From assembly GCA_030043575.1 (NCBI GenBank), contig JASHXK010000044.1, positions 1 to 37,123 of the forward strand: a stretch of DNA of 37,123 bases, read 5' to 3'. The notes beneath the pieces were generated by a model that did no database searches, was not told the origin of the DNA, and worked only from the letters and a program-made list of their open reading frames with translations. Shown one piece after another: positions 1 to 8,592 of this stretch. Within the stretch, counting starts at the first letter, position 1. The number at the start of each line of letters is the position of its first letter. Both the position numbers and the translations under genes were made by a program. The DNA comes from Terriglobales bacterium. GTDB taxonomy: Bacteria > Acidobacteriota > Terriglobia > Terriglobales > Acidobacteriaceae.

Positions 1-865
1 GCGGCGGCTCACCATCGATCTCGAAACCAAGGAACGTTCGATGCACATTACCGCGCGCACGAATCCGCTCCACAATCTCCTGCCCGATGTAACAGCCTTT
101 GCTGAAGTTCAGCGCGTGCTGCTGATTCGCTTCCTGCGGCAGATCGCGCTCGCGCAGATCGATTCCATATCGCGGCACTCCGCGCGCGATGCGGTACATC
201 TCCAGCGCATCGCTGCCGACTGCCGTCGCCCCGGCTGCAATCAAGCCCCCCCAAACCTTCTCGCCGTTCTCGCCTGCTACCCAAATATCGTAACCGTCCA
301 TCTGCGGGTGCGCACTGCGCACCACCGAAATCCCAAGGCTGCGCCACTCCAAGTCCACTACCTGCCCTAGCTCGAGTTGCGAAGTATTAATTCCGGCGTT
401 TGCTAGAACCTCGCGTGCTTTCGTACCGGCGACGCCGATCGAGCTCAGCTTGTCACTGATGTCCTCGATCTCAACCTGGTCCATGATGATGTAACGCTGC
501 AAGGTCGCGGTGATCTTTGGCGCCTGCTCGCGATCCGTCGTAGCCAGAAGATAGTCGCCGCGGTTGTAGGCAATCAAATCGCCCTGATTGTGCCCTTGCG
601 GGGTCAGGATGAAGCAATACACGCCGTGCCCGACGGCCAGGTCACGAACGTTGTTGGTGACCATGCCGTTCAGCCAGCGTACGCGGTCCCGTCCGGTGAA
701 GATCAGCTTGGCCTGCCAGCTCATGTCAAACACAGCAGTGCTCTGCAGCAGCGCCTTGAACTCCGCCGCCGTATCCCCGAAACTGGCCGCGGTCTCAGCG
801 CCCCGATAGCTTCCCAGCCGCGCTCCTGACGCCGTCAGCTTGTCTTGTAGAGTTGCAACCGTCAT
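1..865 (-). CDS. ygfZ: YgfZ/GcvT-like folate-binding protein (3' end outside window)
   Basis: The gene starts at the ATG complementary to 863-865 and runs off the left edge, so about 288 codons are visible. The clearest sign is the family signature KGCYIGQE near residues 267-274, followed by a conserved arginine-rich stretch (IVERIRARG). The N-terminal part (MSWQAKLIFTGRDRVRWLNG, then MVTNNV) matches the GcvT-like fold. YgfZ proteins are folate-binding relatives of the glycine cleavage T-protein and assist assembly or repair of some Fe-S enzymes; the signature cysteine is conserved in them. No glycine cleavage genes are nearby, which favours YgfZ over true GcvT. There is no clear Shine-Dalgarno sequence before the start. 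The reading frame is open throughout the visible part. Family assignment is firm; the exact role is inferred. Confidence 0.88.
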   Translation of the reverse strand, partial: MTVATLQDKLTASGARLGSYRGAETAASFGDTAAEFKALLQSTAVFDMSWQAKLIFTGRDRVRWLNGMVTNNVRDLAVGHGVYCFILTPQGHNQGDLIAYNRGDYLLATTDREQAPKITATLQRYIIMDQVEIEDISDKLSSIGVAGTKAREVLANAGINTSQLELGQVVDLEWRSLGISVVRSAHPQMDGYDIWVAGENGEKVWGGLIAAGATAVGSDALEMYRIARGVPRYGIDLRERDLPQEANQQHALNFSKGCYIGQEIVERIRARGNVHRTFLGFEIDGEPP

Positions 866-1029
866 ACCGAATCTTTGATTATAACGAAGCGGAAACGACT
901 CGTCGGAGACGTTTGGCGTGTCGAAGCCTCCTTCGCTGCGTGGCCAGCGGGGGAACTGACGGCGCTCAGGGCGCCGCACGGGTTAACCATATGCTTTCCA
1001 AGCATCATTGGGGCGATACTGAGGTCGAC

Positions 1030-1464
1030 ATGACGATCCTGGTTGTCCTGTTCGGATCCCTGCTGATTTATCGCGGGCTGGGTGCTCTGGGCGTTTCTGC
1101 CCTGCAGACCTGGCTGGCCTGCGCGCGCTTTGCGCTGTCGACCATGTTCCTCTTTACTGCGATCGCGCACTTTACCTCGACACGAAAAGACATGATCGCG
1201 ATGGTGCCGCCCTCGTTTCCGCGACCCGACCTGCTGGTCACGATGACGGGAATCCTCGAGGCGGCGGGTGCAATCGGGCTGCTGCTAGCTCCAACCCGGC
1301 ACTGGGCGGCCTGGGGCTTGATTCTGTTAATGCTCGCGATGTTCCCGGCCAACATCAGTGCCGCCCGGCGTGGGGTTCAGCTGCGAGGCAAAGCTCCCAC
1401 CCCGTTGTGGATTCGCACGCCGATGCAGATTCTGTTCATCGCGTGGGCGTGGTGGGTGAGGTAA
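1030..1464 (+). CDS. DoxX-like small integral membrane protein
   Basis: This 144-residue protein has about four hydrophobic segments (roughly residues 3-20, 28-45, 70-90 and 93-112) and the layout of the DoxX/DoxD-like family, including the stretch FTAIAHFTSTRKDM after the second helix. The ATG at 1030 is preferred because GAGG at 1021-1024 lies five bases upstream; in-frame starts further up (853, 991) lack such a site. DoxX-like proteins sit in the inner membrane and are often tied to quinone or redox homeostasis, but most members have no known reaction. The gene is monocistronic here, divergent from the YgfZ-like gene. Membrane location is well supported by the sequence; the family is inferred from pattern recognition. 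Confidence 0.75.
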   Translation: MTILVVLFGSLLIYRGLGALGVSALQTWLACARFALSTMFLFTAIAHFTSTRKDMIAMVPPSFPRPDLLVTMTGILEAAGAIGLLLAPTRHWAAWGLILLMLAMFPANISAARRGVQLRGKAPTPLWIRTPMQILFIAWAWWVR

Positions 1465-1566
1465 GACAGCAGCTAGCGATTAGTGATTGGCAATTAGTAA
1501 AGTCGGATCTCTCGATCGCAACTACCTGACTGGTTGATTGAAAACATCAGAGCGGGTTAGCTAAGT

Positions 1567-1587
1567 GCTAACTGCTAAATGCTAACG
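1567..1587 (+). repeat. Three tandem heptamers GCTAAxx
   Basis: GCTAACT, GCTAAAT and GCTAACG follow one another directly, just before the dehydrogenase gene. The apparent ATG at 1579 falls inside this repeat and is therefore an unlikely start codon. The array resembles the longer GCTGATT heptamer array at 10097-10145. Confidence 0.6.
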
Positions 1588-1614
1588 GCTGTTTTTCTGT
1601 TATCTTCATCTCCC

Positions 1615-2664
1615 GTGACCAACAAGAAACCCATCGCCGTCGTTGCCGGAGACGGCATCGGCAAAGAAGTTATCCCCAACGCGATTGAAGTCGTGAAAGC
1701 CTCGGGCGCCGCCGTCGAATTCACTCACTTCGATTGGGGCGCCGATCGCCATCTCGCCGACGGTACCACCATTCCACCGGATGCTTTCCAGATGCTGGCG
1801 CGGGACTTCGACGCCATCTTCGTCGGCGCTCTGGGCGATCCTCGCGTGCCCACCAACATTCACGCCAAAGAGATCCTGCTCGGCATGCGCTTCAAGATGG
1901 ATCTCTACGCCAACGTGCGTCCGGTTCGCCTGCTTGACGCCTCACTGTGTCCGCTGAAGAATGCGACGACTGCCGATATCAACTTCACCGTCATCCGCGA
2001 GAACACCGAAGGCGTTTACATGGACATGGGCGGCGTCTTCAAGTTCGGCACGCCCGACGAGCTCGCCACCCAGGAAGACATCAACACGCGCAAGGGAGTG
2101 GAGCGCGTCATCCGCTTCGCCTTCGAGTACGCGCGTAGCAACGGCCGCAAGAAGGTTCTGATGTCCGACAAATCTAACGTGATGACTTACGCGGGCGGGC
2201 TCTGGCAGCGTGTCTTCAAGGAAGTCGCGAAAGAGTATCCCGACATCAACACCCAGCACATGTACGTGGATGCGCTCTGCCTGCAGATGATTCGCCAGCC
2301 GCAGTCGCTGGACGTCGTCGTCACGAACAATATGTTCGGCGACATCATCACCGACCTGGCCGCAGCGCTGCAGGGTGGCTTGGGCATGGCCGCCAGCGGC
2401 AACATTCATCCCGGACGAACGTCGATGTTCGAGCCCGTACACGGCTCGGCGCCGCCAATCGCGGGAAAGAACATGGCGAATCCGATGGGGGCAATCCTGA
2501 CTGCTGCCATGATGCTGGCGCACATCGGCCTGGCCGCGGAGGCACAGAAGATCGAAGACGCCGTGACGCAGGCCGTGCGCGAGAAAAAAAAGACTGCGGA
2601 TGTCGGCGGATCGATGGGCACGCGCGAGTGCGCCGCGTGGATTGGGGAAAGGGTGGCCAGGTAA
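1615..2664 (+). CDS. Isocitrate/isopropylmalate dehydrogenase family enzyme
   Basis: The product (349 aa from GTG 1615) is a beta-decarboxylating dehydrogenase that oxidises and decarboxylates a 2-hydroxy-dicarboxylic acid with NAD(P). Visible family marks are the N-terminal GDGIGKEV, the substrate loop RENTEGVY, the metal-binding NNMFGDIITDLAA and the cofactor loop VHGSAPPIAGKNMANP. RENTEG is closer to tartrate or homoisocitrate dehydrogenases than to classical LeuB (RELTGG), so the substrate is uncertain. In the cofactor loop the residue that is Asp in NAD-dependent IPMDH is Pro281 here. The GTG at 1615 is chosen because the upstream ATG at 1579 lies in a heptamer repeat and would add a non-homologous leader; neither has a good Shine-Dalgarno site. 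No other leu genes are adjacent. Confidence 0.85.
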   Translation: MTNKKPIAVVAGDGIGKEVIPNAIEVVKASGAAVEFTHFDWGADRHLADGTTIPPDAFQMLARDFDAIFVGALGDPRVPTNIHAKEILLGMRFKMDLYANVRPVRLLDASLCPLKNATTADINFTVIRENTEGVYMDMGGVFKFGTPDELATQEDINTRKGVERVIRFAFEYARSNGRKKVLMSDKSNVMTYAGGLWQRVFKEVAKEYPDINTQHMYVDALCLQMIRQPQSLDVVVTNNMFGDIITDLAAALQGGLGMAASGNIHPGRTSMFEPVHGSAPPIAGKNMANPMGAILTAAMMLAHIGLAAEAQKIEDAVTQAVREKKKTADVGGSMGTRECAAWIGERVAR

Positions 2665-2693
2665 CCGCTCTTCGGCTTTCGCTCTCCACCAGT

Positions 2694-3926
2694 CTAAGCC
2701 TTGACGGCAGCCTTCTTCTCTGCCTTCGCTTGCTTCTGTGCTGCTGCAAGCTGTTTCTTCAAGATGCGCACTCCCCTGTCAACGTGCTTTTCCTCCAGCA
2801 GGAACGGCGGCAGGAACCGCAGCACGTTGTCCTGCGTGACGTTGATCAGTAGCCCATTGGCGAGTGCGCCATCCATGACTGGTTTGCCCGGAATGTTTAA
2901 CTGCAGAGCCTGAATCGCGCCGACGCCGCGGACTTCGGTCGCGATCTCGAACCTATCGACAAACTCGCGTAGCTTCTGCGAGAAATAAGCGCCGACGCGG
3001 CGCACGCGCTCCAGCAGGTTCTCGTCTTCCAGAATTGCCAGATATTCCAGCGCAACGCGGCAGGTGAGCGGACCTCCTCCGAAAGTAGTGCCGTGTTTGC
3101 CTGGCGTGATGTGCTGAGCGAACTTCTCCGTGGCGAGGAACGCTCCGAGCGGCAATCCCGCGGCGAGCGGTTTGGCGATGCAAACCACGTCCGGCTTCAC
3201 GCCGAAGTGCTCGAACGCAAAGAGCCGGCCGGTACGGCCGAGGCCGCATTGAATCTCGTCAAAGATAAGAGCGGCCCGCTTCTGGTCGGCCATGGCGCGG
3301 CACGCCTGCAGAAACTCCGGCGTCGTCTCCTGAATACCGCCTTCGCCTTGAATCGGCTCCAGCACAATCGCGCAGACCTTATCGTCCATCGCATTGCACA
3401 GCGCTTCGACGTCATTGCGCGGCACGAAGCGCACACCTTCCAGCATCGGATCGAAATCTTTGCGGTATTTCGGCTGGCCGGTGAGAGCCAGCGCGCCCAT
3501 GGTGCGCCCGTGGAAAGAATTATCGAGCGCAATCACGATGGATTTCTCCGGCGAGATCGCGTGCCCGGCAGCGCGCACCAGCTTCAGTGCTCCTTCGATC
3601 GCCTCGGTACCGCTGTTGGAGAAGAAAGCGCGATCCAGTCCCGACGCCGTGCAAAGTTTCTGCGCCAACAGCCCCTGGTACTCGTTGTAATAGAGATTCG
3701 AGACGTGGATGACCTTCGTGGCCTGATCGCGAATGACCTTCACGATGCGCGGATGCGCGTGGCCGAGCGCGTTAACCCCCAGTCCAGTGAGGAAGTCGAG
3801 ATAGCGCTTGCCGTCGACATCGTAAACATAAACTCCCTTGCCCCGCGCAATGGCCAAGGGATACCGGGCGTAGGTGTTCAGCAGGTATTTCTGTTCGCGC
3901 TCAACGATCTCTTGATAGCTAGACAT
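2694..3926 (-). CDS. argD: Class III aminotransferase, acetylornithine type
   Basis: A PLP-dependent aminotransferase of 410 residues. It has the phosphate-binding NSGTEAIEGALKL, the substrate and cofactor region FHGRTMGALALTG, the EPIQGEGGI motif, the FDEIQCGLGRTG motif with the PLP-contacting Asp, and the Schiff-base lysine in CIAKPLAAGLPLGA. This set fits acetylornithine aminotransferase (arginine synthesis, also LysJ/DapC activities), though ornithine or other omega-aminotransferases cannot be excluded. GAGG sits five bases before the ATG. The last 20 residues form a Lys/Ala-rich tail (KQAKAEKKAAVKA) that is not part of the catalytic fold. The gene is convergent with the dehydrogenase and divergent from the next gene; no other arg genes are in view. 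Confidence 0.88.
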   Translation of the reverse strand: MSSYQEIVEREQKYLLNTYARYPLAIARGKGVYVYDVDGKRYLDFLTGLGVNALGHAHPRIVKVIRDQATKVIHVSNLYYNEYQGLLAQKLCTASGLDRAFFSNSGTEAIEGALKLVRAAGHAISPEKSIVIALDNSFHGRTMGALALTGQPKYRKDFDPMLEGVRFVPRNDVEALCNAMDDKVCAIVLEPIQGEGGIQETTPEFLQACRAMADQKRAALIFDEIQCGLGRTGRLFAFEHFGVKPDVVCIAKPLAAGLPLGAFLATEKFAQHITPGKHGTTFGGGPLTCRVALEYLAILEDENLLERVRRVGAYFSQKLREFVDRFEIATEVRGVGAIQALQLNIPGKPVMDGALANGLLINVTQDNVLRFLPPFLLEEKHVDRGVRILKKQLAAAQKQAKAEKKAAVKA

Positions 3927-4048
3927 GATGACCTCGTAAAAGATTCATTGTAGCTTCTGCGATGGAAGTGCGCGAAGACCCGCCGGCGGGTGATCCAGAT
4001 CACAGAACCTTGTTCACACCCGCCGCTAGACTTCTGGTGAGGTTGGCC

Positions 4049-4624
4049 ATGCTAAGCGAAAAACAATTCCGCGAGCGGGCGAAGAGCGAGCTTCGCCAGA
4101 TCGGCGACCAGATACTGGCCCTGGCGACCGACCGCGACATTTACTGGAAACTGGAACGCGAGATCATCCAAAACAATCCACAACTTTCCGAGTCACGCAG
4201 CGAACTGCTGGACATGCTGCGCGGCTGTTATATAGATGCTATGGTTGCGCGCCTGCTGCGTCTGATGGATGGCGAGGACGACGGCGTTTCTCTGCCGCGA
4301 GTGCTGGCTCAGCTCGCAAATCATCCGGAGTTATTGCACGATCGCATCACGGAAAGCGAGTTCGCCGACGACCGCGGCGCGCTGGAACGTGCGTCCGCGA
4401 GACTGCGGGGCTTCAGTGCGTCGCACGTTGGACGCCACGACCGGACGCTCTCAGCGCTGGCCCCCACGCATCGCGAACTGGATGCCGCTCTTGCGGTAAT
4501 TATCGCTGTCGTGGAGACCTATTACTGGATCGTTAGCGACGGGTATATCGACCTGGATGTGGAGTACTCCGTGGATCCGCTCGGGATCTTTCAGTTTGCG
4601 TGGGCAGCGCCGGTGCTGACGTAG
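4049..4624 (+). CDS. Uncharacterised helical protein, possibly AbiU2-like HEPN
   Basis: The 191-residue product begins at ATG 4049, preceded by GTGAGG at 4036-4041. It is mostly helical, with no signal peptide. The arrangement resembles AbiU2-like HEPN proteins: a helix ending in RLLRLMDGEDD, then VSLPRVLAQLANHPEL, then an arginine/histidine-rich helix RLRGFSASHVGRHD, which contains an R-x5-H pattern like the HEPN RNase motif. HEPN proteins are often RNases in toxin-antitoxin or anti-phage systems, but here no partner gene is evident: the neighbours are argD (divergent) and an EamA transporter (convergent, 10 bp away). The gene itself is well supported by start signal and codon pattern; the family link is a suggestion only. 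Confidence 0.6.
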   Translation: MLSEKQFRERAKSELRQIGDQILALATDRDIYWKLEREIIQNNPQLSESRSELLDMLRGCYIDAMVARLLRLMDGEDDGVSLPRVLAQLANHPELLHDRITESEFADDRGALERASARLRGFSASHVGRHDRTLSALAPTHRELDAALAVIIAVVETYYWIVSDGYIDLDVEYSVDPLGIFQFAWAAPVLT

Positions 4625-4634
4625 TCAGCGGTCC

Positions 4635-5480
4635 TCACCGGGCTGAGATCAAAGCTACCGAGATCAGCGCTCCTGCGATTCCGATGGTCTGTAAGCGCGA
4701 AATACGCTCCTTCAGCAACATGCGCGCGAGAATGACCGTGCTCGCCGGATAAAGCGACGAAAGGACTGCCGCCACGTCCAGCCTTCCATGACGCGTGGCG
4801 GCGATGAACAGCGCGTTCGCCCCAGAATCGCATAATCCCGAAAGCAAAATTGGAACAAAAGCCGGACGCAGCGGTCGAGGATCGCGCGGCGAGAAGGCCA
4901 TGATCGTCAGCATCAGCAGCGTGGACGCCGTGCGGGCCGCGACCAGCGGCCAGAAAACTCCGCTCTGGCCGGCCTGCTTGCCGGAGACCAGGAACAAGCC
5001 AAACATTATCCCCGCGAGAATCGCCAGGCCGAGGCCGCGATGCGAATCGATTTCGTTTTCCGGACGGGCAATGAGCCAGATGCTGACCACCGCCAGACTG
5101 AATCCTACAAGCTGAAGTCGACCCGGCATGCCTTCGGTTCGGAACCCGAACAACACCGGCAGAATGGCTGTGATGACCGAGGCGACAGGAGCGACAACTC
5201 CCATGCGGCCGATCGCCAGCCCTTTGTAAAGAGCCGCGATACCAAACGCCCCAGTGATGCCGGCGATGGCTCCCCATATGAGTGACGAGTGGGGCGGCAT
5301 CGGCTCGGCGGTGGCCCAAGCCAAAGCCAGCATCAAAATCAGGCCGCAGGCGTGAGCCCCAGCAACCACACGAAAGACGGCGGCTCGCTTGGTGGCAATA
5401 CCGCCAGAGAAGTCCCCTGCGCCCCAGATGGCAGCGGCTCCGAGGCTTAAGGCCGAGGTCGCAAGGGTTCCAGAAGTCAT
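4635..5480 (-). CDS. EamA/DMT-superfamily transporter
   Basis: This 281-residue protein is almost entirely hydrophobic, with ten predicted membrane helices in two repeated halves, the layout of EamA drug/metabolite transporters. Halves begin at ATSALSLGAAAIWGAGDFSGG and near LGLAILAGIMFGLFLVSGKQ. Typical family features are the glycine-rich first helix, the GLAIGRMGVVAPVAS segment at the end of half one and YPASTVILARMLLKERISRLQ at the end of half two. These carriers export or import small metabolites in the inner membrane; the substrate cannot be read from the sequence. It converges with the preceding gene and is divergent from the sensor kinase gene. Confidence 0.85.
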   Translation of the reverse strand: MTSGTLATSALSLGAAAIWGAGDFSGGIATKRAAVFRVVAGAHACGLILMLALAWATAEPMPPHSSLIWGAIAGITGAFGIAALYKGLAIGRMGVVAPVASVITAILPVLFGFRTEGMPGRLQLVGFSLAVVSIWLIARPENEIDSHRGLGLAILAGIMFGLFLVSGKQAGQSGVFWPLVAARTASTLLMLTIMAFSPRDPRPLRPAFVPILLSGLCDSGANALFIAATRHGRLDVAAVLSSLYPASTVILARMLLKERISRLQTIGIAGALISVALISAR

Positions 5481-5554
5481 GCTTCACTAGCCTACACGCT
5501 CCGCCAGAACTGCCTATTTACGCTGTAGGTTACAAAAACTGGAAGCAGGCACAA

Positions 5555-5579
5555 CTTGATAGCCTTTAGAGGCTTCAAG
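5555..5579. promoter_or_regulatory. Stem-loop in divergent intergenic region
   Basis: CTTGA-T-AGCCT pairs with AGGCT-TCAAG around a TTAG loop, giving ten base pairs with a single bulged T. It lies between the divergent EamA and kinase genes. It may be an operator or an RNA hairpin in the EamA-side leader; no T tract follows. Confidence 0.35.
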
Positions 5580-5628
5580 AATCCACAGAGAGATCCCAAA
5601 ACTTGTATCCGCTTGCGCAGGCGCCGTC

Positions 5629-5634
5629 TATAAT
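5629..5634 (+). promoter_or_regulatory. Candidate -10 box for kinase operon
   Basis: A perfect TATAAT hexamer lies 85 bases before the kinase GTG. The -35 region is weak (TTGTAT is 20 bases upstream), so this is a tentative sigma-70 type promoter for the two-component pair. Confidence 0.35.
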
Positions 5635-5718
5635 GGCGGAAGCAATACAAATGGCGTGGGTTAGCAGCGCGGCGTAAGGGATATCTTGGCATCACAGTTG
5701 CTCAAGGAGGATAGGCTC

Positions 5719-8592
5719 GTGGGAGTTACCCCGCCAGTCTGTCCAAACCACCACCCGGTGGCTTTGATGAATCGAGACCTTCAGACGCGCTTCTTCGCGG
5801 TTTTCCTGGCGCTGCTTAGCGTAGCCGCCATTGTCTTTGCCTGGATCAATTTCCAGAAAGACCGTGAATATTCTTCCCCGTACGACGGCGTCTGGTGGGT
5901 AGAAGATGGGCAGCATCTTCGTGCCGAGCGCGTCGACCCGGACGGTCCCGGCGAAAAGGCCGGCATCAAGGTCGGCGACCTGCTGGTCGCGGTCGATGAG
6001 CACAACGTAACCAACATCGGGACTCTGGAGCGCGCCCTTTATGGAGCTGGCGTCTGGACCAAGGCCAACTACTCGCTGCTGCGACAAGGCGTATCGCTGG
6101 AAGCGCCGCTGATTCTGGTTCCAGCCGATCGGTCGCTGTACGCCGGTTTGCGGCTGATCGCGCTGGTCTACCTCGGCATCGGCATGTATGTCCTGCTCCG
6201 GCGCTGGACGGCACCGAAGAGCACCCACTTCTACGTTTTCTGCCTGGTCTCTTTCATCTTCTATTCGTTCCACTACACCGGCAAGCTGAACGATTTCGAC
6301 TGGATCATCTACTGGTCGAACGTTGTGGCTTGGCTGTTGCAGCCGGCGCTGTTCCTGCATTTCTCGCTGACCTTTCCGGAACGCAAGGGGTTGGTTGATC
6401 GGCATCGCTGGATCATCCCGACGCTTTACGTTCCGGGCGCCATTCTGCTGGCGATTCACATCTGTGTCATCGACCTGCTGCAGCCCAGCGAAATGTTGCG
6501 CTGGCACTTGGACCAGCTGGAATGGGTGTACCTCGCCGCATACTTCGTGATGGCGACGGTCACGCTATGGCATAGCTATCGCCATGCCGAAACAGCCATT
6601 TTGCGCCAGCAGATGAAATGGGTTACGCGCGGAACGATTCTTTCCGTCGCCCCGTTCACGCTTTTCTACATCATCCCCTACCTGTTCGGAACGCTTCCGG
6701 CGATTGGGATGAAGATCTCGGTGCTGTCACTGGTGTTTTTGCCCCTGACTTTCGGCTACGCCATCTTCCGCTATCGCTTGATGGATGTGGACCTGATCTT
6801 CAAGCGCGGCATGGCTTACACCATCGCCGCGGGCGCGATTACCGCGGCATATTTCGCTGCGGTCGGCATGGCTTCGGTGCTTTTTCACCAGAACTTCCCG
6901 AACGTTGGACCGATCGGCCTAGTGGTTGCTATTGCCGTCACCGCAATCCTGTTCGACCCGTTCAAGAATTGGATTCAGGAGAGCCTCGACAAATTCTTCT
7001 ATCGCAAACGTTATGACTACCGGCGCACGCTGATCGAATTTGGCCGCGACCTGAACTCCGAAACCGACCTCGACAAGATGCTGAGCTCGATCGTGGATCG
7101 TCTCTCGCGGACATTGCTGGTCGATCGCTTGGCAATCTTCGTCTCCGATCCCGATCAGCCGGAGCGGTTCGATCTCGCGAAGTCCTACGGCATCGCCAAC
7201 ACCAGCGGCCTCAGCTTCGACTTTCTGCATGTCGAGCGTCCGGAGTGGCAAGCCGGGCATCTGTTCTTTGACAATACCGGTCAGGCGGTCCGCGAGACTC
7301 CTTCCGCGCGGCAGGCCATCCGCCGTCTGGAATTGAACTACTACATTCCCTGCACCGTAATGAATCGCATGATCGCGGTGCTCGGCCTGGGCAAGACAGT
7401 GGAAGGCGACTTCCTCTCTAGCGAAGATGTGCAACTGCTGGAGACGCTGGCCGGCTACATCGGGATCGCGGTGCAGAACGCGCGGCTATACAAATCACTG
7501 GAAGAGAAAGCCGGTCAGTACGAGCGGCTCAAGGAGTTCAGCGAGAACATCGTCGAATCCATCAGCGTAGGCGTGATGGCGGTCGACCTCGAAGATCGCA
7601 TCGAGTCGTGGAATTCACAAATGGAAGTGATGTTCGCCCTGCCGCGTCGCGATGCTGTAGGACGGCCGATGTCGGAAGTATTGCCTCCGGCCTTCATGGA
7701 TGAGCACCACCGCGTCCGTCAATTGCAAGGGATTCACAATCTCTACAAATTCCGGCTTCGTACGCCAACGGGCGAAATGCGCGTTGCCAATATCGCTATC
7801 GCTCCGCTGGTCAGCAAGGACTTCAGCGTGATCGGCCGGCTGATGATCGTCGACGACATTACCGAGCGCATCGAGTTGGAGTCGCAACTGTCGCAGGCGG
7901 AGAAGCTGTCGTCTATTGGACTGCTGGCTGCCGGGGTTGCACATGAGGTAAATACCCCGCTCGCCGTAATCTCGTCGTACGCTCAGATGCTGGCCAAACA
8001 AGTCCACCACGACGACAAGCAGTCGGTACTGCTGGACAAGATCACCAAGCAGACTTTCCGTGCCTCGGAGATCGTGAACAGCCTGTTGAATTTCTCCCGC
8101 ACGTCGGGAACAGAATTCACCGACGTGGACCTGAATCGCGTAATCAAAGATACGTTGACCCTATTGGAGCATCAGTTCAAAACTGCGCGCGTCACCGTCC
8201 AGCAGGATCTGCATGCCGACCTGCCGCCGATTCACGGCAACACCGGCAAGCTGCAACAGGTCTTCCTCAATCTGTTCCTCAACGCCAAAGACGCGATGCC
8301 GGGCGGCGGCACTCTGACTATCAGCACCGGCAACGGCCATCATGTGCAGGTGAAGGTCTCCGACACCGGCACCGGCATCGCGCAGGAACATATTCATCGC
8401 ATCTACGATCCCTTCTTCACTACCAAGAACAAGCCGGCGACCGGACACAGCGGGGGCACTGGCCTTGGCCTCTCGGTTACCTACGGGATTATTCAGGAGC
8501 ACGCCGGCAAGATTCGCGTCGACAGCTCCCCCGGATGCGGCACGACGTTCATCATGGAGTTCCCCCTGATCAGGAAGGCTGTCAGTGCCTGA
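5719..8592 (+). CDS. PDZ-membrane-GAF-PAS sensor histidine kinase
   Basis: The product has 957 residues from GTG 5719, chosen because AAGGAGG (5704-5710) lies eight bases upstream; an ATG at 5767 is possible. Order of parts: an N-terminal membrane helix (about 20-40), a periplasmic PDZ-like segment (about 45-120, with DGPGEKAGIKVGDLLVAVD), a block of roughly seven or eight helices (about 135-420), a GAF-like region (about 440-600), a PAS region (about 610-725), then HisKA with phospho-acceptor His742 in GVAHEVNTPL and a HATPase domain (FLNLFLNAKDAMPGGG, DTGTGI, GTGLGLSV). It should autophosphorylate on His742 and pass phosphate to the response regulator encoded immediately downstream, whose start overlaps this stop by eight bases. 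The stimulus is unknown; the membrane block suggests a lipid, redox or envelope cue. Confidence 0.9.
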   Translation: MGVTPPVCPNHHPVALMNRDLQTRFFAVFLALLSVAAIVFAWINFQKDREYSSPYDGVWWVEDGQHLRAERVDPDGPGEKAGIKVGDLLVAVDEHNVTNIGTLERALYGAGVWTKANYSLLRQGVSLEAPLILVPADRSLYAGLRLIALVYLGIGMYVLLRRWTAPKSTHFYVFCLVSFIFYSFHYTGKLNDFDWIIYWSNVVAWLLQPALFLHFSLTFPERKGLVDRHRWIIPTLYVPGAILLAIHICVIDLLQPSEMLRWHLDQLEWVYLAAYFVMATVTLWHSYRHAETAILRQQMKWVTRGTILSVAPFTLFYIIPYLFGTLPAIGMKISVLSLVFLPLTFGYAIFRYRLMDVDLIFKRGMAYTIAAGAITAAYFAAVGMASVLFHQNFPNVGPIGLVVAIAVTAILFDPFKNWIQESLDKFFYRKRYDYRRTLIEFGRDLNSETDLDKMLSSIVDRLSRTLLVDRLAIFVSDPDQPERFDLAKSYGIANTSGLSFDFLHVERPEWQAGHLFFDNTGQAVRETPSARQAIRRLELNYYIPCTVMNRMIAVLGLGKTVEGDFLSSEDVQLLETLAGYIGIAVQNARLYKSLEEKAGQYERLKEFSENIVESISVGVMAVDLEDRIESWNSQMEVMFALPRRDAVGRPMSEVLPPAFMDEHHRVRQLQGIHNLYKFRLRTPTGEMRVANIAIAPLVSKDFSVIGRLMIVDDITERIELESQLSQAEKLSSIGLLAAGVAHEVNTPLAVISSYAQMLAKQVHHDDKQSVLLDKITKQTFRASEIVNSLLNFSRTSGTEFTDVDLNRVIKDTLTLLEHQFKTARVTVQQDLHADLPPIHGNTGKLQQVFLNLFLNAKDAMPGGGTLTISTGNGHHVQVKVSDTGTGIAQEHIHRIYDPFFTTKNKPATGHSGGTGLGLSVTYGIIQEHAGKIRVDSSPGCGTTFIMEFPLIRKAVSA

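Noticed and set aside
3093..3953. Long plus-strand open frame of 286 codons
   Set aside because: It is antisense to argD, has no recognisable product and reflects high GC content.
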